64,000 bases of DNA. Source: Ancylobacter dichloromethanicus. Lineage in GTDB: Bacteria > Pseudomonadota > Alphaproteobacteria > Rhizobiales > Xanthobacteraceae. Shown one piece after another: positions 1 to 7,436 of the stretch. The position numbers were made by a program, and so were the translations under genes. Position 1 is the stretch's first letter; each line of letters opens with the position of its first letter. The notes beneath the pieces are model-generated. The model ran no database searches. It was not told the origin of the DNA and was given only the letters and a program-made list of their open reading frames with translations. The stretch spans positions 41,476 through 105,475 of the forward strand of contig NZ_JAHBGC010000017.1 of the NCBI RefSeq assembly GCF_018390645.1, written 5' to 3'.

Positions 1-2
1 GC

Positions 3-1730
3 ATGGTGGAACGGGCGGCGGCGGCGCGCTGGAGCCAGGCTATCGGTTCCGGCGACATCCTGCCCGGCGAGGCGGCGGCACTGGCTTATGGCTCCGCCAT
101 GTCGATGCGCGAAGCTTTCCGGGCGTTCTGGCTGGCGCTGAAAACCGGCAACAGCGCCTTTGGCGCCGCAACCACCAAGGTGGGCGATGTCGGCTTCGAC
201 CGCGCTGTCTCGGCTGCGAACTGGCGCATCAGCCCCGACAACTGGATGGGGAAGGCGGTCGACGGGCTCGGTGCCTTCGCCAACCTGCCGACGCGTTTCC
301 TCGGTGCGGAGGATGATTTCTTCAAGACCATCGGCTATCGCGGCGAGGTGCATGCGCAGGCTTTCCGGCAGGCGGCCGAGGAAGTGCGCGCCGGCGCTCT
401 GACGCAGAAGGACTTCAAGGCCCGCGTGGCGGCACTGGCGGCCGACCCTCCCGAAAACATCCGCCTCGCGGCCGTCGACGCGGCGCTGTACCAGACCTTT
501 ACCTCAAAACCCGGGGTCGTGATCGGCGCCATAAATGGATTGGACCGGCGGCTGGCGACGGGCTCGCCCGGCGCGCGCCTCTCGTCATTTGCCCTGCGCA
601 TGCTCATGCCATTCCGGAACACGCCGGCGAACATCATGAAGTTCGCCTTCGAGCGCACGCCGCTGGCGCCGCTGATGGCGAGCTACCGCGAGGCGGTGGC
701 CCGGGGCGGCGCTGATGCCGACATTGCGCGCACGCGGATGGCACTCGGATCCATGACGCTGCTCGCGGTGATGGATCTCGCCTTCGACGGCCATATCAGC
801 GGCGGCGGCCCGCGCAACGACCGCAAGCGTGGCACCCGCGACGCCATGGAACGGTCAGGCTGGCAGCCCTATTCGATCCGCCTGGGCAACACATGGGTGT
901 CCTACAAGCGCACCGACCCCATCGGGATGACCTTCGGTCTCGCCGCCGACATCGCGGAGATCGTGAACAATGGCGACCTCGATGACGACGCTGCCGAAGA
1001 CCTGACCGAGGCCATGGCCGGGGCGGCGGCCGCCTTCGGCGCGCAAGTGCTCGACAAGACCTATATGTCGGGCATCGCCGGCTTCATGGATGCGCTCCAG
1101 AACCCGAACAAATCAGCCGGCTTCGTCGAGCGGCTGGGCGCGAGCTTCGTGCCGGCCGTCGCCGGCGAGGTCCGGCGCCAGCTCGACCCGGCAATGCGCT
1201 ACACCCACGACCTCACCACCCAGCTGAAGAACCGCACGCCGGGCCTCTCGGAGGAGCTGCCGCAGGCGCGCGACCTGTGGGGCCGGCCGCGCATGTATCA
1301 GAGCGGCATGGGGACGGTTTATGATGCGCTTTCGCCCTTGCAGGCGCGCACCTTCGATCCCGAGCCCATCGACAGGGAGGCCGTCGCGCATGATTTCAAC
1401 CTCTCCATGCCGCAATGGGACATTTCCGGCGTGAAACTGCGCAACCGTCCGGAGGTCTACACGCGGCTGCTGGAAGTGCGTGGGCAGATGAAACCTTCGG
1501 AAATGGGCGCCGGTGGCCGCAAGCTGGTGGCGAAGTTCGGCGACCAGGCGCTGTTGCCGCTGCTGAACGATATCGTGGAGGGCCGGCATAAGCTCTCGGC
1601 CAAGTACCGCGACGCCACACCGGGCAGTGACGGCGGAAAGGACGATCTCGTTTCCGATATCGTCCGGGCCTATGGCCGCGCGGCGCGGGAGGTGGTGAAG
1701 GGCGAGTTTCCGGGGGTGTTCGGGGATTAG
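3..1730 (+). CDS. Large phage virion protein, C-terminal part (LPD38-like)
   Basis: At least 575 residues are visible. The first ATG lies two bases inside the window, so the true start is probably upstream and this is likely the C-terminal end of a much larger protein. Residues about 195-320 match what I know of the large polyvalent protein-associated domain LPD38: a PFRNTPANIMKFAFERTPL stretch, a short hydrophobic helix (MTLLAVMDLAF), a glycine-rich turn, then GWQPYSIRLGNTWVSYKR followed by DPIGM. LPD38 proteins in tailed phages are big internal virion or ejection proteins. No catalytic motif is evident in the visible part. It sits upstream of tail genes, which fits a structural role. It ends 13 nt before the stop of a convergent minus-strand gene. 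Confidence 0.65.
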   Translation: MVERAAAARWSQAIGSGDILPGEAAALAYGSAMSMREAFRAFWLALKTGNSAFGAATTKVGDVGFDRAVSAANWRISPDNWMGKAVDGLGAFANLPTRFLGAEDDFFKTIGYRGEVHAQAFRQAAEEVRAGALTQKDFKARVAALAADPPENIRLAAVDAALYQTFTSKPGVVIGAINGLDRRLATGSPGARLSSFALRMLMPFRNTPANIMKFAFERTPLAPLMASYREAVARGGADADIARTRMALGSMTLLAVMDLAFDGHISGGGPRNDRKRGTRDAMERSGWQPYSIRLGNTWVSYKRTDPIGMTFGLAADIAEIVNNGDLDDDAAEDLTEAMAGAAAAFGAQVLDKTYMSGIAGFMDALQNPNKSAGFVERLGASFVPAVAGEVRRQLDPAMRYTHDLTTQLKNRTPGLSEELPQARDLWGRPRMYQSGMGTVYDALSPLQARTFDPEPIDREAVAHDFNLSMPQWDISGVKLRNRPEVYTRLLEVRGQMKPSEMGAGGRKLVAKFGDQALLPLLNDIVEGRHKLSAKYRDATPGSDGGKDDLVSDIVRAYGRAAREVVKGEFPGVFGD

Positions 1731-1743
1731 CCGCGCTCCGCGC

Positions 1744-2025
1744 TCACGTCGGCAGCAGCCCTTTTCGGTCGCATGTGCTCTTCATCGCTTCAAGAGGGGT
1801 AATCCGCGGCGTTTCCATCCCCTTGCGCTCGGCCGATTCGGCAATTAGGTCGCGAAGCTCCGCCACGTTTCCGCAAAGCTCCTCGACTGTCTCGCCCGGC
1901 TCAATCAGCAACGAACGGTACATACCGTTCAACAGCCAGAGGCCTCCACCAAGGAGCACGATCACGAGAGCGGCTCGGTAGGCCGCCCCAAGAAAATCAA
2001 ATGCAGCGCCTACTCGATTGGTCAT
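1744..2025 (-). CDS. Small membrane protein of prophage reverse cassette
   Basis: A 93-residue protein with one strong membrane helix at about residues 14-33 (AALVIVLLGGGLWLLNGMY) and a soluble C-terminal part with two cysteines. I chose the ATG at 2023-2025 because it overlaps the TGA of the upstream gene by 4 bp (ATGA), a sign of translational coupling. A longer reading extends upstream in the same frame but only in antisense to the neighbouring gene. It is the last of three minus-strand genes facing the structural genes. I do not recognise the family. The orientation suggests a moron-type cassette expressed from the lysogen. Confidence 0.55.
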   Translation of the reverse strand: MTNRVGAAFDFLGAAYRAALVIVLLGGGLWLLNGMYRSLLIEPGETVEELCGNVAELRDLIAESAERKGMETPRITPLEAMKSTCDRKGLLPT

Positions 2026-2273
2026 CGGATCAGCCTTCCTTGGTCGTCCCGCGCGGCACCGCGCGCGGGATTGCCGACGTAGACCTTGCATCCCTCCCTG
2101 AACGACCGGGAATTGGCCGCTTCGCATTCGGTGATGCGATGCATGTTCGTCTCGGCCCAGAGGTAGCCTTTGGCGTGCCCAATGCAGGATTTGGTGCAGG
2201 GATAGCCGCCGAAGGTGCGCTCCTGCGCCATGGCGGGCGCGACGGCGAACAACAGCGCGAGCAGCACTGGCAT
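2022..2273 (-). CDS. Small secreted cysteine-containing protein of prophage
   Basis: An 83-residue protein with a clear signal peptide: a hydrophobic core at residues 2-14 and a probable AMA cleavage site near residue 16. The mature part is about 66 residues with four cysteines (YPCTKSC, ECEAAN, EGCKVYVG), suggesting two disulfides in the periplasm. It is the middle gene of three and overlaps the next start by 4 bp. Small secreted Cys proteins of this type are common in rhizobial prophages, but I do not know a function. The start is the ATG at 2271-2273, 9 nt after the stop of the upstream 55-aa gene. Confidence 0.6.
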   Translation of the reverse strand: MPVLLALLFAVAPAMAQERTFGGYPCTKSCIGHAKGYLWAETNMHRITECEAANSRSFREGCKVYVGNPARGAARDDQGRLIR

Positions 2274-2282
2274 GCCTGCCTC

Positions 2283-2450
2283 CTATCGCTGATAGACCTC
2301 AACCGCGCCCTTCACCGTCACTTGGCATGGAAAGAGGCTGCCGCATTCCCCACCAATTGCTGACGCCTCTCGCGTCCCGTTCTGAACGACGAGCACCACC
2401 AGAGCGGCGGCAATGACTGACAAAACCACCTTCGTGTAACGATCTACCAT
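2283..2450 (-). CDS. 55-aa membrane-anchored/secreted small protein
   Basis: A complete reading frame of 55 residues starting MVDRYTKVVLSVIAAALVV and ending VEVYQR. It has a short charged N-terminus, one hydrophobic segment (residues about 8-23) and a small tail with two cysteines (ECGSLFPC). A purine-rich GGGGGG precedes the ATG. I recall very similar short proteins with the MVDRYTK start annotated in other rhizobial genomes, which supports a real gene, but I could not search. It is the first gene of the minus-strand cassette and lies under the candidate promoter at 2480-2508. Function unknown. Confidence 0.6.
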   Translation of the reverse strand: MVDRYTKVVLSVIAAALVVLVVQNGTREASAIGGECGSLFPCQVTVKGAVEVYQR

Positions 2451-2479
2451 GCGACCCCCCGAATTTTTTCCGTGCGACT

Positions 2480-2508
2480 TCTATCCTGTGGTCAGCAAGG
2501 TACATCAA
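2480..2508 (-). promoter_or_regulatory. Candidate sigma-70 promoter for the reverse cassette
   Basis: Read on the minus strand, TTGATG (2508-2503) is followed after 17 nt by GATAGA (2485-2480), about 30 nt upstream of the 55-aa gene. The hexamers and spacing resemble a housekeeping promoter. This would let the cassette be transcribed independently of late phage genes. Confidence 0.35.
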
Positions 2509-2599
2509 TAAGGTAGTTGTCGCACGCGGTCGGATAACGTACGATTGCGACGGTGCTCAAAACACCTCTTGAGAGCGTGCCCGGCGACCCGGGTTTTTA

Positions 2600-2622
2600 T
2601 CGTGCGCGAATCATGCGCACGA
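2600..2622. promoter_or_regulatory. Operator-like inverted repeat TCGTGCGC-N7-GCGCACGA
   Basis: Two perfect 8-bp arms (TCGTGCGC and GCGCACGA) separated by 7 nt lie in the divergent region, 155-177 nt before the antirepressor start. Size and symmetry suit a dimeric repressor or an inverted-repeat recognition site. No cognate regulator is visible nearby. Confidence 0.4.
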
Positions 2623-2703
2623 TCCCCTATGGCGGGGGTGCGACGGTATAAGGCGCCTCGGCGCTCGAAGAAGTCCGCCTGACCTCTCATCAGGTTTTGA
2701 GCC

Positions 2704-2774
2704 CCCGCCGCCCGGTCGGGTCACAAAAGCCCCTCCGGCTGGTGCCGTTCAACGGCTGCCTGAGAGGGGTTTTG
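2704..2774 (+). promoter_or_regulatory. Nested hairpin leader before antirepressor gene
   Basis: GCCCCTC near 2728-2734 can pair with GAGGGG at 2764-2769, with AAA/TTT extensions, enclosing a smaller GCCGT-TCA-ACGGC hairpin (2744-2756). The structure ends seven bases before the ATG, so folding could occlude the ribosome site or protect the 5' end. It lacks the CGGTTGACC element seen in the later tail leaders. Confidence 0.35.
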
Positions 2775-2776
2775 CC

Positions 2777-3751
2777 ATGACCGCAACGAAACAGCTCACC
2801 CAAGTGGAATTCCACGGCGACACGCTGTGGGCGACGGAAATCGACGGCGTGATCTATGTCGTCATCAAGCCAATCTGTGATCGCCTCGGGATCGACTGGC
2901 GCAATCAATTGCAGCGGATCAAACGCGATGCCGTCCTCTCAGAAGGGGTGGTGATCATCACCACCCCTACGCTGGGTGGGATGCAGGAAATGAATGCGCT
3001 GCGCCTCGATCTGGTCAATGGCTGGCTGTTCGGTATCGACGAAGGCCGGGTGAAGGATGAAGAAACGCGAAATCGCATCCTTATGTATCGGCGCGAGTGC
3101 TATCGCGTGCTGTTCGAGCACTTCTTCGGTGCGACGGCTGCGACAAGGCACCCCCATGATGGGGGCACCTTGCCCGCGCCGCATGACGCCTTCCTGCGCG
3201 GCGAGCCGTGGGCGGTGTCGTGGATGAACTCGGCGGTGCAGGTTTCCAGCCGCATCGAGCGCATGAGCGGGCGGGCGGCGGCGGCGGATTATCTGCGCGC
3301 CTGCGGCGTGCCCTTCCTCGACCGGGCGCCGAGCGTGCCCCGGCGAAGCATCGACCCGTCGCTTGACGGCAATGCGTGCCTGCGCCGGCTGCTCGATGCC
3401 GCCTGCCGCGGCTCCGACCTGACGGTGCGCGGCGGGCTGCTCGATCTTTTCGACGGGGCGCTTGCCGAGCACCATGACGAGATCCACCAGGTGCTGGCGG
3501 CCTCCGGCGTGAAGACCTATCGGCTGGAGGAGGAGATCGGCGTCGCCATTGCCAATCGCCACCCCTTTCTCAGCAACATCTTCCGCGAAACGCCATGGGC
3601 GTTCGACCATGCGCGGGCACTGATGCGGCTTCCCGGCGCCCGCCGGATCGGGCCGCTGAGCTTTCTGCGGCATTCCTCGCGCGCCACCTTCCTGTCGGTG
3701 GGTGTGATCGAGGATGCGCCGTCAGAGGTGCCATTCCTCGCCACCGCCTGA
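2777..3751 (+). CDS. Phage antirepressor-like protein (P22_AR_N domain)
   Basis: A 324-residue protein. Residues about 8-118 match the phage antirepressor N-terminal domain: VIYVVIKPICDRLGIDW, then QRIKRD, then RLDLVNGWLFGIDEGRVKDE and the closing RRECYRVLFEHFFG. The remaining 200 residues are unassigned. In P22-type phages such domains bind repressors and trigger induction, but many copies sit inside late gene clusters with unknown purpose. Here it lies between a virion gene and the tailspike. Two inverted repeats lie inside the coding sequence: arms GGGGTGGTGAT/ATCACCACCCC with a 1-nt gap near 2945-2967, and ACCCCCA/TGGGGG arms near 3150-3166. Family call is good; function in this phage is inference. 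Confidence 0.75.
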   Translation: MTATKQLTQVEFHGDTLWATEIDGVIYVVIKPICDRLGIDWRNQLQRIKRDAVLSEGVVIITTPTLGGMQEMNALRLDLVNGWLFGIDEGRVKDEETRNRILMYRRECYRVLFEHFFGATAATRHPHDGGTLPAPHDAFLRGEPWAVSWMNSAVQVSSRIERMSGRAAAADYLRACGVPFLDRAPSVPRRSIDPSLDGNACLRRLLDAACRGSDLTVRGGLLDLFDGALAEHHDEIHQVLAASGVKTYRLEEEIGVAIANRHPFLSNIFRETPWAFDHARALMRLPGARRIGPLSFLRHSSRATFLSVGVIEDAPSEVPFLATA

Positions 3752-3752
3752 T

Positions 3753-3812
3753 CGGTTGACCACCGTCCACAGGCCTCACGCTGCAAGGGCTGAAAACCCG
3801 CCGCGTGAGGCC
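3753..3812 (+). promoter_or_regulatory. Tail-module leader A (CGGTTGACC + hairpin)
   Basis: CGGTTGACC (3753-3761) begins two bases after the upstream stop codon. It is followed by a perfect 9-bp inverted repeat GGCCTCACG/CGTGAGGCC (3772-3780 and 3804-3812) that ends two bases before the tailspike ATG. The same arrangement recurs at 6125 and 7380. It may be a late promoter (TTGACC as the -35 box) plus a 5' UTR stem-loop; the -10 part is poor, so this is tentative. Confidence 0.45.
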
Positions 3813-3814
3813 CC

Positions 3815-6121
3815 ATGTCCGCGATCCTGCCCATCGGCCCGGCTCCCCGCATCGCCGGGCCCTACACGGCTTCCGCCGGCCAGACCAACTTCACCTTCGG
3901 CTTCGCGCTGATCGGTGCCGAGGACCTGGCGGTGCAGACCGCGCCGGCCGACAACCCGCTGACCTGGACAACGCACACCTGGCTTGCCGACTACACGCTC
4001 ACCACCGCCCCGCCGCTGGTGGAGGGTGGCACCGTGGTGTTCAACGCCGGCCTCGCCGCCGGCACCCGCGTGCGGGTGCTGGGCAGTGCGCTGATCGCCA
4101 ACACGCAGGACCCGCTGCCGGCCGGCAAGGTGGACAGCGTGCTGCTGAACCGCTTCTTCGACCGCACCACCATCTGGGCGCAGGAGCTGCGCCGCGACCT
4201 CGAACGCATCCTGCCCTTCATCGAATACGCCGATATCGAGGCCGTGGGCTGGACGCCGATCCTCGCCGTCGTCGCCGATGGCGAGCGGCGGGTGATGCGC
4301 GTTTCCGACTGGACCGGCGGTTTCGGCCCCAAGCCGCCGGTGGGCGTCTATCTCGGCGAAACGGGGCTGGTGGCCAATGTGGCGCTGGCGACCGACATTC
4401 GCGGGCCGCGCAGCGTCGGCGGCGTGCCACCGCTGGGCACCGCCTTCAACAGCCTGCTCGCCACCGACATCGCCCTGCTCGACATCCCGGAGGAGGTCGA
4501 CGCCTTCGAGACGGCGGGCCACACGGTGCTGGGCTTCGGCGGCGCCCGCTATGTGCGCTTCCACATGACGACGCCGGGCGGGCTGCAATCCGAAGACGGC
4601 AGCTGGTGGAAACTGGCAGAGGACCAGCGCGTCAATGTCGCCATGTTCGGCGCCGACATGACCGGCGCCACCTTCTCCGATGCCGCATGGGCCGCCTTCT
4701 GGGCGTGGCTTATCGCCAGCCCCACCTCCCCGCCCGACTTCGCCGGCTGGGGCATGCGCAAAGGCTGGGTCGGCAAGGGCATCGTCAAGGTTGAGAACGG
4801 GCTGCCGACGATGGACGTGCGCAGCCTGGAGGTGGAGGGCGGCGGGCCGTTCTCCACCGTCATCGCCTATCACAGCGACAGCGGGGTGATGCTCGACTTT
4901 GCCGTCAATCTGTGGCTGCGCCTGAAGAACATGACGCTCCGGCACGTGGCCACCGACCCGGACCGGTCGACATGGACCTGCACCGCCATTCGCCGCTCCG
5001 GCGTCAACGGCGGCAATCACTTCAAGCTGGAAAACATCCGCTTCGAGGGCTTCGCCTATGGCGACCGCCAGACCGGCGCCGGCAATGGCGACCGGAACCT
5101 CTGGGATACGGTCCATTTCGTCGACACCCGCACCTGCATCTATGGCCGCACCTCGCAGGCGGTGGTGAACAACTTCCGCAATATGTCGTTCTACGGCAAG
5201 ATCGAGCGCGCCTACGACATCGCCGGCTATGGGCATACCAAGATCGACACCGGCTCCAACATCATCGACGGCACTTTGCTTTATCTCGGCAATGGCTCCG
5301 GCCTCTGGGGGCCGACGTCGAGCATCAAGGTCGTCAACATGAAGGGCGAGTATCTCAATCTCGCCGGCCATGAGGATGGCTCCCGATCGAGGCTGCTCGA
5401 CTTCGAAGGGGCCGGCGAATACATCTCCGCCCGGGTCGAGTTCGACACCTGCGGCATGGTCGGCGGCCCCTCGGCCGACGCCGCGATAAAACAGATGCGG
5501 ATCCCCGCCGGCCTGCGGGTCGATGTGCATGGCGGCGGCATGCCGGGGCTCAAGGCGGAAGTGGTGGCCCTCACCACGGCGCAGGAGCGCATCAACCTGC
5601 GCCCGATGGTGAGCTTCAGGGACATGCTGGCCGGCCCCTCGGCGGCGAACATCACCTTCACGGCCGGCGCGTCGGGCGCCTATTATCCCCCCGTCATCAT
5701 CCGCAACATTCCCGGGGCACGGAACATCACCCTGCTCAGGCGCGACAGCGGCGGCACGCGCCCCTATTGCGTGGAACCCCAGAGCCACAACGATGTCGGC
5801 GGCGACGTCAATGGCTCGATCGCCAACGGGCACCTGGCGGAAATCCTGTTCCATGGCAGCGCCCAGCGCATGGACGATGTCTACCTCGTCCTCTCCAACC
5901 ACCCCGAGAACAATTTCAAGGTGTGGGTGTATTCGGACGAGGCGCGCACTATCGAGGTGGCGACCCTCACGCTGGATGCAGGCGACGCGAGCGCCACGGT
6001 GAAGACGTGGGATATCAGCGCGCTGAAGGGCATGGTGAATTCGGTGGGCTACTATCTCAAATTCGATGCCGACAGCACGCGCAACGGCACGGTGCACTTC
6101 GTCACCAGCGCGGTGTGCTGA
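3815..6121 (+). CDS. Phage tailspike / tail fibre (beta-helix)
   Basis: A 768-residue receptor-binding protein. Residues about 10-135 look like the T7 gp17-type N-terminal adaptor (FTFGFALIGAEDLAVQ, DYTLTTAPP, LNRFFDRTTIWAQELRRDLER) that fixes fibres to the virion. From about residue 274, NVAMFGADMTGATFSDAAW resembles the start of a pectate-lyase-3-type right-handed beta-helix, followed by a long stretch rich in short beta-strand patterns to about residue 560 and a smaller C-terminal domain. Such proteins bind, and often depolymerise, surface polysaccharide. I cannot name catalytic residues, so enzymatic activity is unproven. The ATG at 3815 directly follows leader A. Confidence 0.75.
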   Translation: MSAILPIGPAPRIAGPYTASAGQTNFTFGFALIGAEDLAVQTAPADNPLTWTTHTWLADYTLTTAPPLVEGGTVVFNAGLAAGTRVRVLGSALIANTQDPLPAGKVDSVLLNRFFDRTTIWAQELRRDLERILPFIEYADIEAVGWTPILAVVADGERRVMRVSDWTGGFGPKPPVGVYLGETGLVANVALATDIRGPRSVGGVPPLGTAFNSLLATDIALLDIPEEVDAFETAGHTVLGFGGARYVRFHMTTPGGLQSEDGSWWKLAEDQRVNVAMFGADMTGATFSDAAWAAFWAWLIASPTSPPDFAGWGMRKGWVGKGIVKVENGLPTMDVRSLEVEGGGPFSTVIAYHSDSGVMLDFAVNLWLRLKNMTLRHVATDPDRSTWTCTAIRRSGVNGGNHFKLENIRFEGFAYGDRQTGAGNGDRNLWDTVHFVDTRTCIYGRTSQAVVNNFRNMSFYGKIERAYDIAGYGHTKIDTGSNIIDGTLLYLGNGSGLWGPTSSIKVVNMKGEYLNLAGHEDGSRSRLLDFEGAGEYISARVEFDTCGMVGGPSADAAIKQMRIPAGLRVDVHGGGMPGLKAEVVALTTAQERINLRPMVSFRDMLAGPSAANITFTAGASGAYYPPVIIRNIPGARNITLLRRDSGGTRPYCVEPQSHNDVGGDVNGSIANGHLAEILFHGSAQRMDDVYLVLSNHPENNFKVWVYSDEARTIEVATLTLDAGDASATVKTWDISALKGMVNSVGYYLKFDADSTRNGTVHFVTSAVC

Positions 6122-6124
6122 CCT

Positions 6125-6178
6125 CGGTTGACCTTCGCGCCGGCGCCGCATTCTGGAGCCTGCCCGCCCAAAACGGGC
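6125..6178 (+). promoter_or_regulatory. Tail-module leader B (CGGTTGACC + hairpin)
   Basis: CGGTTGACC at 6125-6133 starts four bases after the tailspike stop. The 37 nt from here align without gaps to leader C with about 30 identities, including CTGGAGCCT at the end. A short GCCCG/CGGGC stem (6162-6166/6174-6178) follows, then 15 nt to the ATG at 6194. Confidence 0.45.
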
Positions 6179-6193
6179 CTCAGGAGATGCGCC

Positions 6194-6514
6194 ATGGCCT
6201 ACGACGCCTCGAAGGACCCTTATTCGCACATTGCCGGCACCTCCATCACCGCGCCCGGCCGCAAGCTGGTGACCATCACGCCGGCGGATGCCGAGCTGGC
6301 CACCTATTGCAAGCAGCTCTGGTGCTTCTGCCCGCCCGATGTCGCCGGCGGCGTCGGCACGGTGCGCCTGGTGGCCACCGGCAACGCCGACAATGAGCCG
6401 GAGGACGTGATGGTGACGCCCGGCCTGCAGCCGCTGCCCCCGGTGCAGGTGCGCCGGGTGATGGCGACCGGCACCACGGCCGGCCTCACCATCTACGGCA
6501 TCAGTGACGTGTGA
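6194..6514 (+). CDS. Spike base protein, RcGTA Rcc01079-like
   Basis: A 106-residue protein starting MAYDASKDPYSH. Its second half (ITPADAELATYCKQLWCF, then VTPGLQPLPPVQVRRVMATG and TTAGLTIYGISDV) follows the pattern of the small spike base protein first described from the Rhodobacter capsulatus gene transfer agent, where it anchors head spikes that bind capsule. I chose the ATG at 6194, after leader B, rather than an upstream in-frame ATG at 6128 that lies within the leader. Its end overlaps the next gene by 4 bp (ATGA), so the pair is coupled and probably forms base and tip of one spike. Confidence 0.65.
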   Translation: MAYDASKDPYSHIAGTSITAPGRKLVTITPADAELATYCKQLWCFCPPDVAGGVGTVRLVATGNADNEPEDVMVTPGLQPLPPVQVRRVMATGTTAGLTIYGISDV

Positions 6515-7386
6515 TGCTGGGCACCGGCAACGCCATCGGCCAGACGGTGCTTTATGGCGGGCGGCGCACCGCGCCGCGCCCTTTCGACGGCTTCACCGCG
6601 CTCTATACCGCCCTGGGCTACAAGCGGCTGCTGTCCAGCCACACCGGCGACATCCTGGTCGCGCGGCGCAGCAGCGACGATGACCTTGAAGGCTTCGGCT
6701 TCCGCGCGGACGGCACGCTCGACACGGACGCGCTGCTGGCCTGGGCCGGCGCCGCCAGCGCCTATGTGTCCACCTGGTACGACCAGAGCGGCAACGGCCG
6801 GCACGCGCTGAACGCGACCGCCGCCGCGCAGCCGCGACTGGTGAATGCCGGCGTGCTCGATGTCGATGCGGCGGGCAATCCGGCGGCGGTGTTCGACGGT
6901 TCCAACGATTGCCTGCGCCTGCAGAACGCGCTCGGCTTCTCGCAGGCGGCCGACCAGATCACCATGGCGGCGCGGGCGAGCGTCACCAATGGCGCCATCG
7001 GCCCCTGGCTGTTCTGCGACGTGTGGTCCGGCACCGATGTGCGATCGGGGATCAGCCTGCCCACGCCGACCAGCGCGCGCGCCGGCGGGCGGCGCGTCGC
7101 CGGCGGCGCCGCCGCCTATGCCGTGGGGGCCTCCTCGACGGGATGGCACGCGCATATCGGCCGGATCGACTATGCCGGCGCCACGGCTGATATCACGGTC
7201 GACGGCGTCACCGCCTCCGCCGCCTTTCTCGCGCCCGGCGCCACCAGCGCCGACACGGCCTCCGCCGCGCCGCCCACGATCGGCGGCGCGAACACCGTGC
7301 TGTTCATGGCGGGCCAGGTGAGCACCCTGGTGCTGGCCCGCGAGGCGCTGGACCCCGCCGGCCTCACGACCGCCCTGCTCGGTTGA
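6511..7386 (+). CDS. Spike/fibre protein with LamG-like (arabinofuranosidase-B-like) jelly roll
   Basis: A 291-residue protein translated in overlap with the spike base gene. Residues about 30-150 carry the DGFTALYTALGYKRLLSSHTG segment and the signature TWYDQSGNGRHALNATAAAQ, seen in the concanavalin/LamG-like module of alpha-L-arabinofuranosidase B and of many phage surface proteins. Residues about 160-290 are a beta-rich jelly-roll continuation. The likely role is binding glycans at the virion surface. Hydrolase activity cannot be inferred from the motif alone. Its stop codon lies inside the TTGACC of leader C. Confidence 0.6.
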   Translation: MMLGTGNAIGQTVLYGGRRTAPRPFDGFTALYTALGYKRLLSSHTGDILVARRSSDDDLEGFGFRADGTLDTDALLAWAGAASAYVSTWYDQSGNGRHALNATAAAQPRLVNAGVLDVDAAGNPAAVFDGSNDCLRLQNALGFSQAADQITMAARASVTNGAIGPWLFCDVWSGTDVRSGISLPTPTSARAGGRRVAGGAAAYAVGASSTGWHAHIGRIDYAGATADITVDGVTASAAFLAPGATSADTASAAPPTIGGANTVLFMAGQVSTLVLAREALDPAGLTTALLG

Positions 7387-7432
7387 CCCCTGCGCCTTCC
7401 CCGCATGCTGGAGCCTCCGAAAGAGCGGAGGC
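7380..7432 (+). promoter_or_regulatory. Tail-module leader C (CGGTTGACC + hairpin)
   Basis: CGGTTGACC (7380-7388) overlaps the stop codon of the fibre gene. It is followed by CTGGAGCC and a perfect 7-bp hairpin GCCTCCG/CGGAGGC (7413-7419/7426-7432) that ends four bases before the endolysin ATG. Confidence 0.45.
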
Positions 7433-7436
7433 CGGC

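Larger units (their letters stand above)
2451..2776. other. Divergent intergenic control region in the prophage
   Basis: A 326-base stretch between minus-strand and plus-strand prophage genes with no convincing gene. It holds the candidate minus-strand promoter, a pair of GTCGCA/TGCGAC arms about 21 nt apart near 2519-2551, a perfect inverted repeat at 2600-2622, a small hairpin followed by TTTT near 2679-2700, and the leader hairpins before the antirepressor gene. A 61-codon minus-strand frame at 2505-2690 exists but has no family resemblance and no good ribosome site. Confidence 0.5.

Noticed and set aside
2505..2690. A 61-codon minus-strand frame in the prophage control region
   Set aside because: No ribosome site, no hydrophobic or domain pattern, and it spans the palindromes of the regulatory region.
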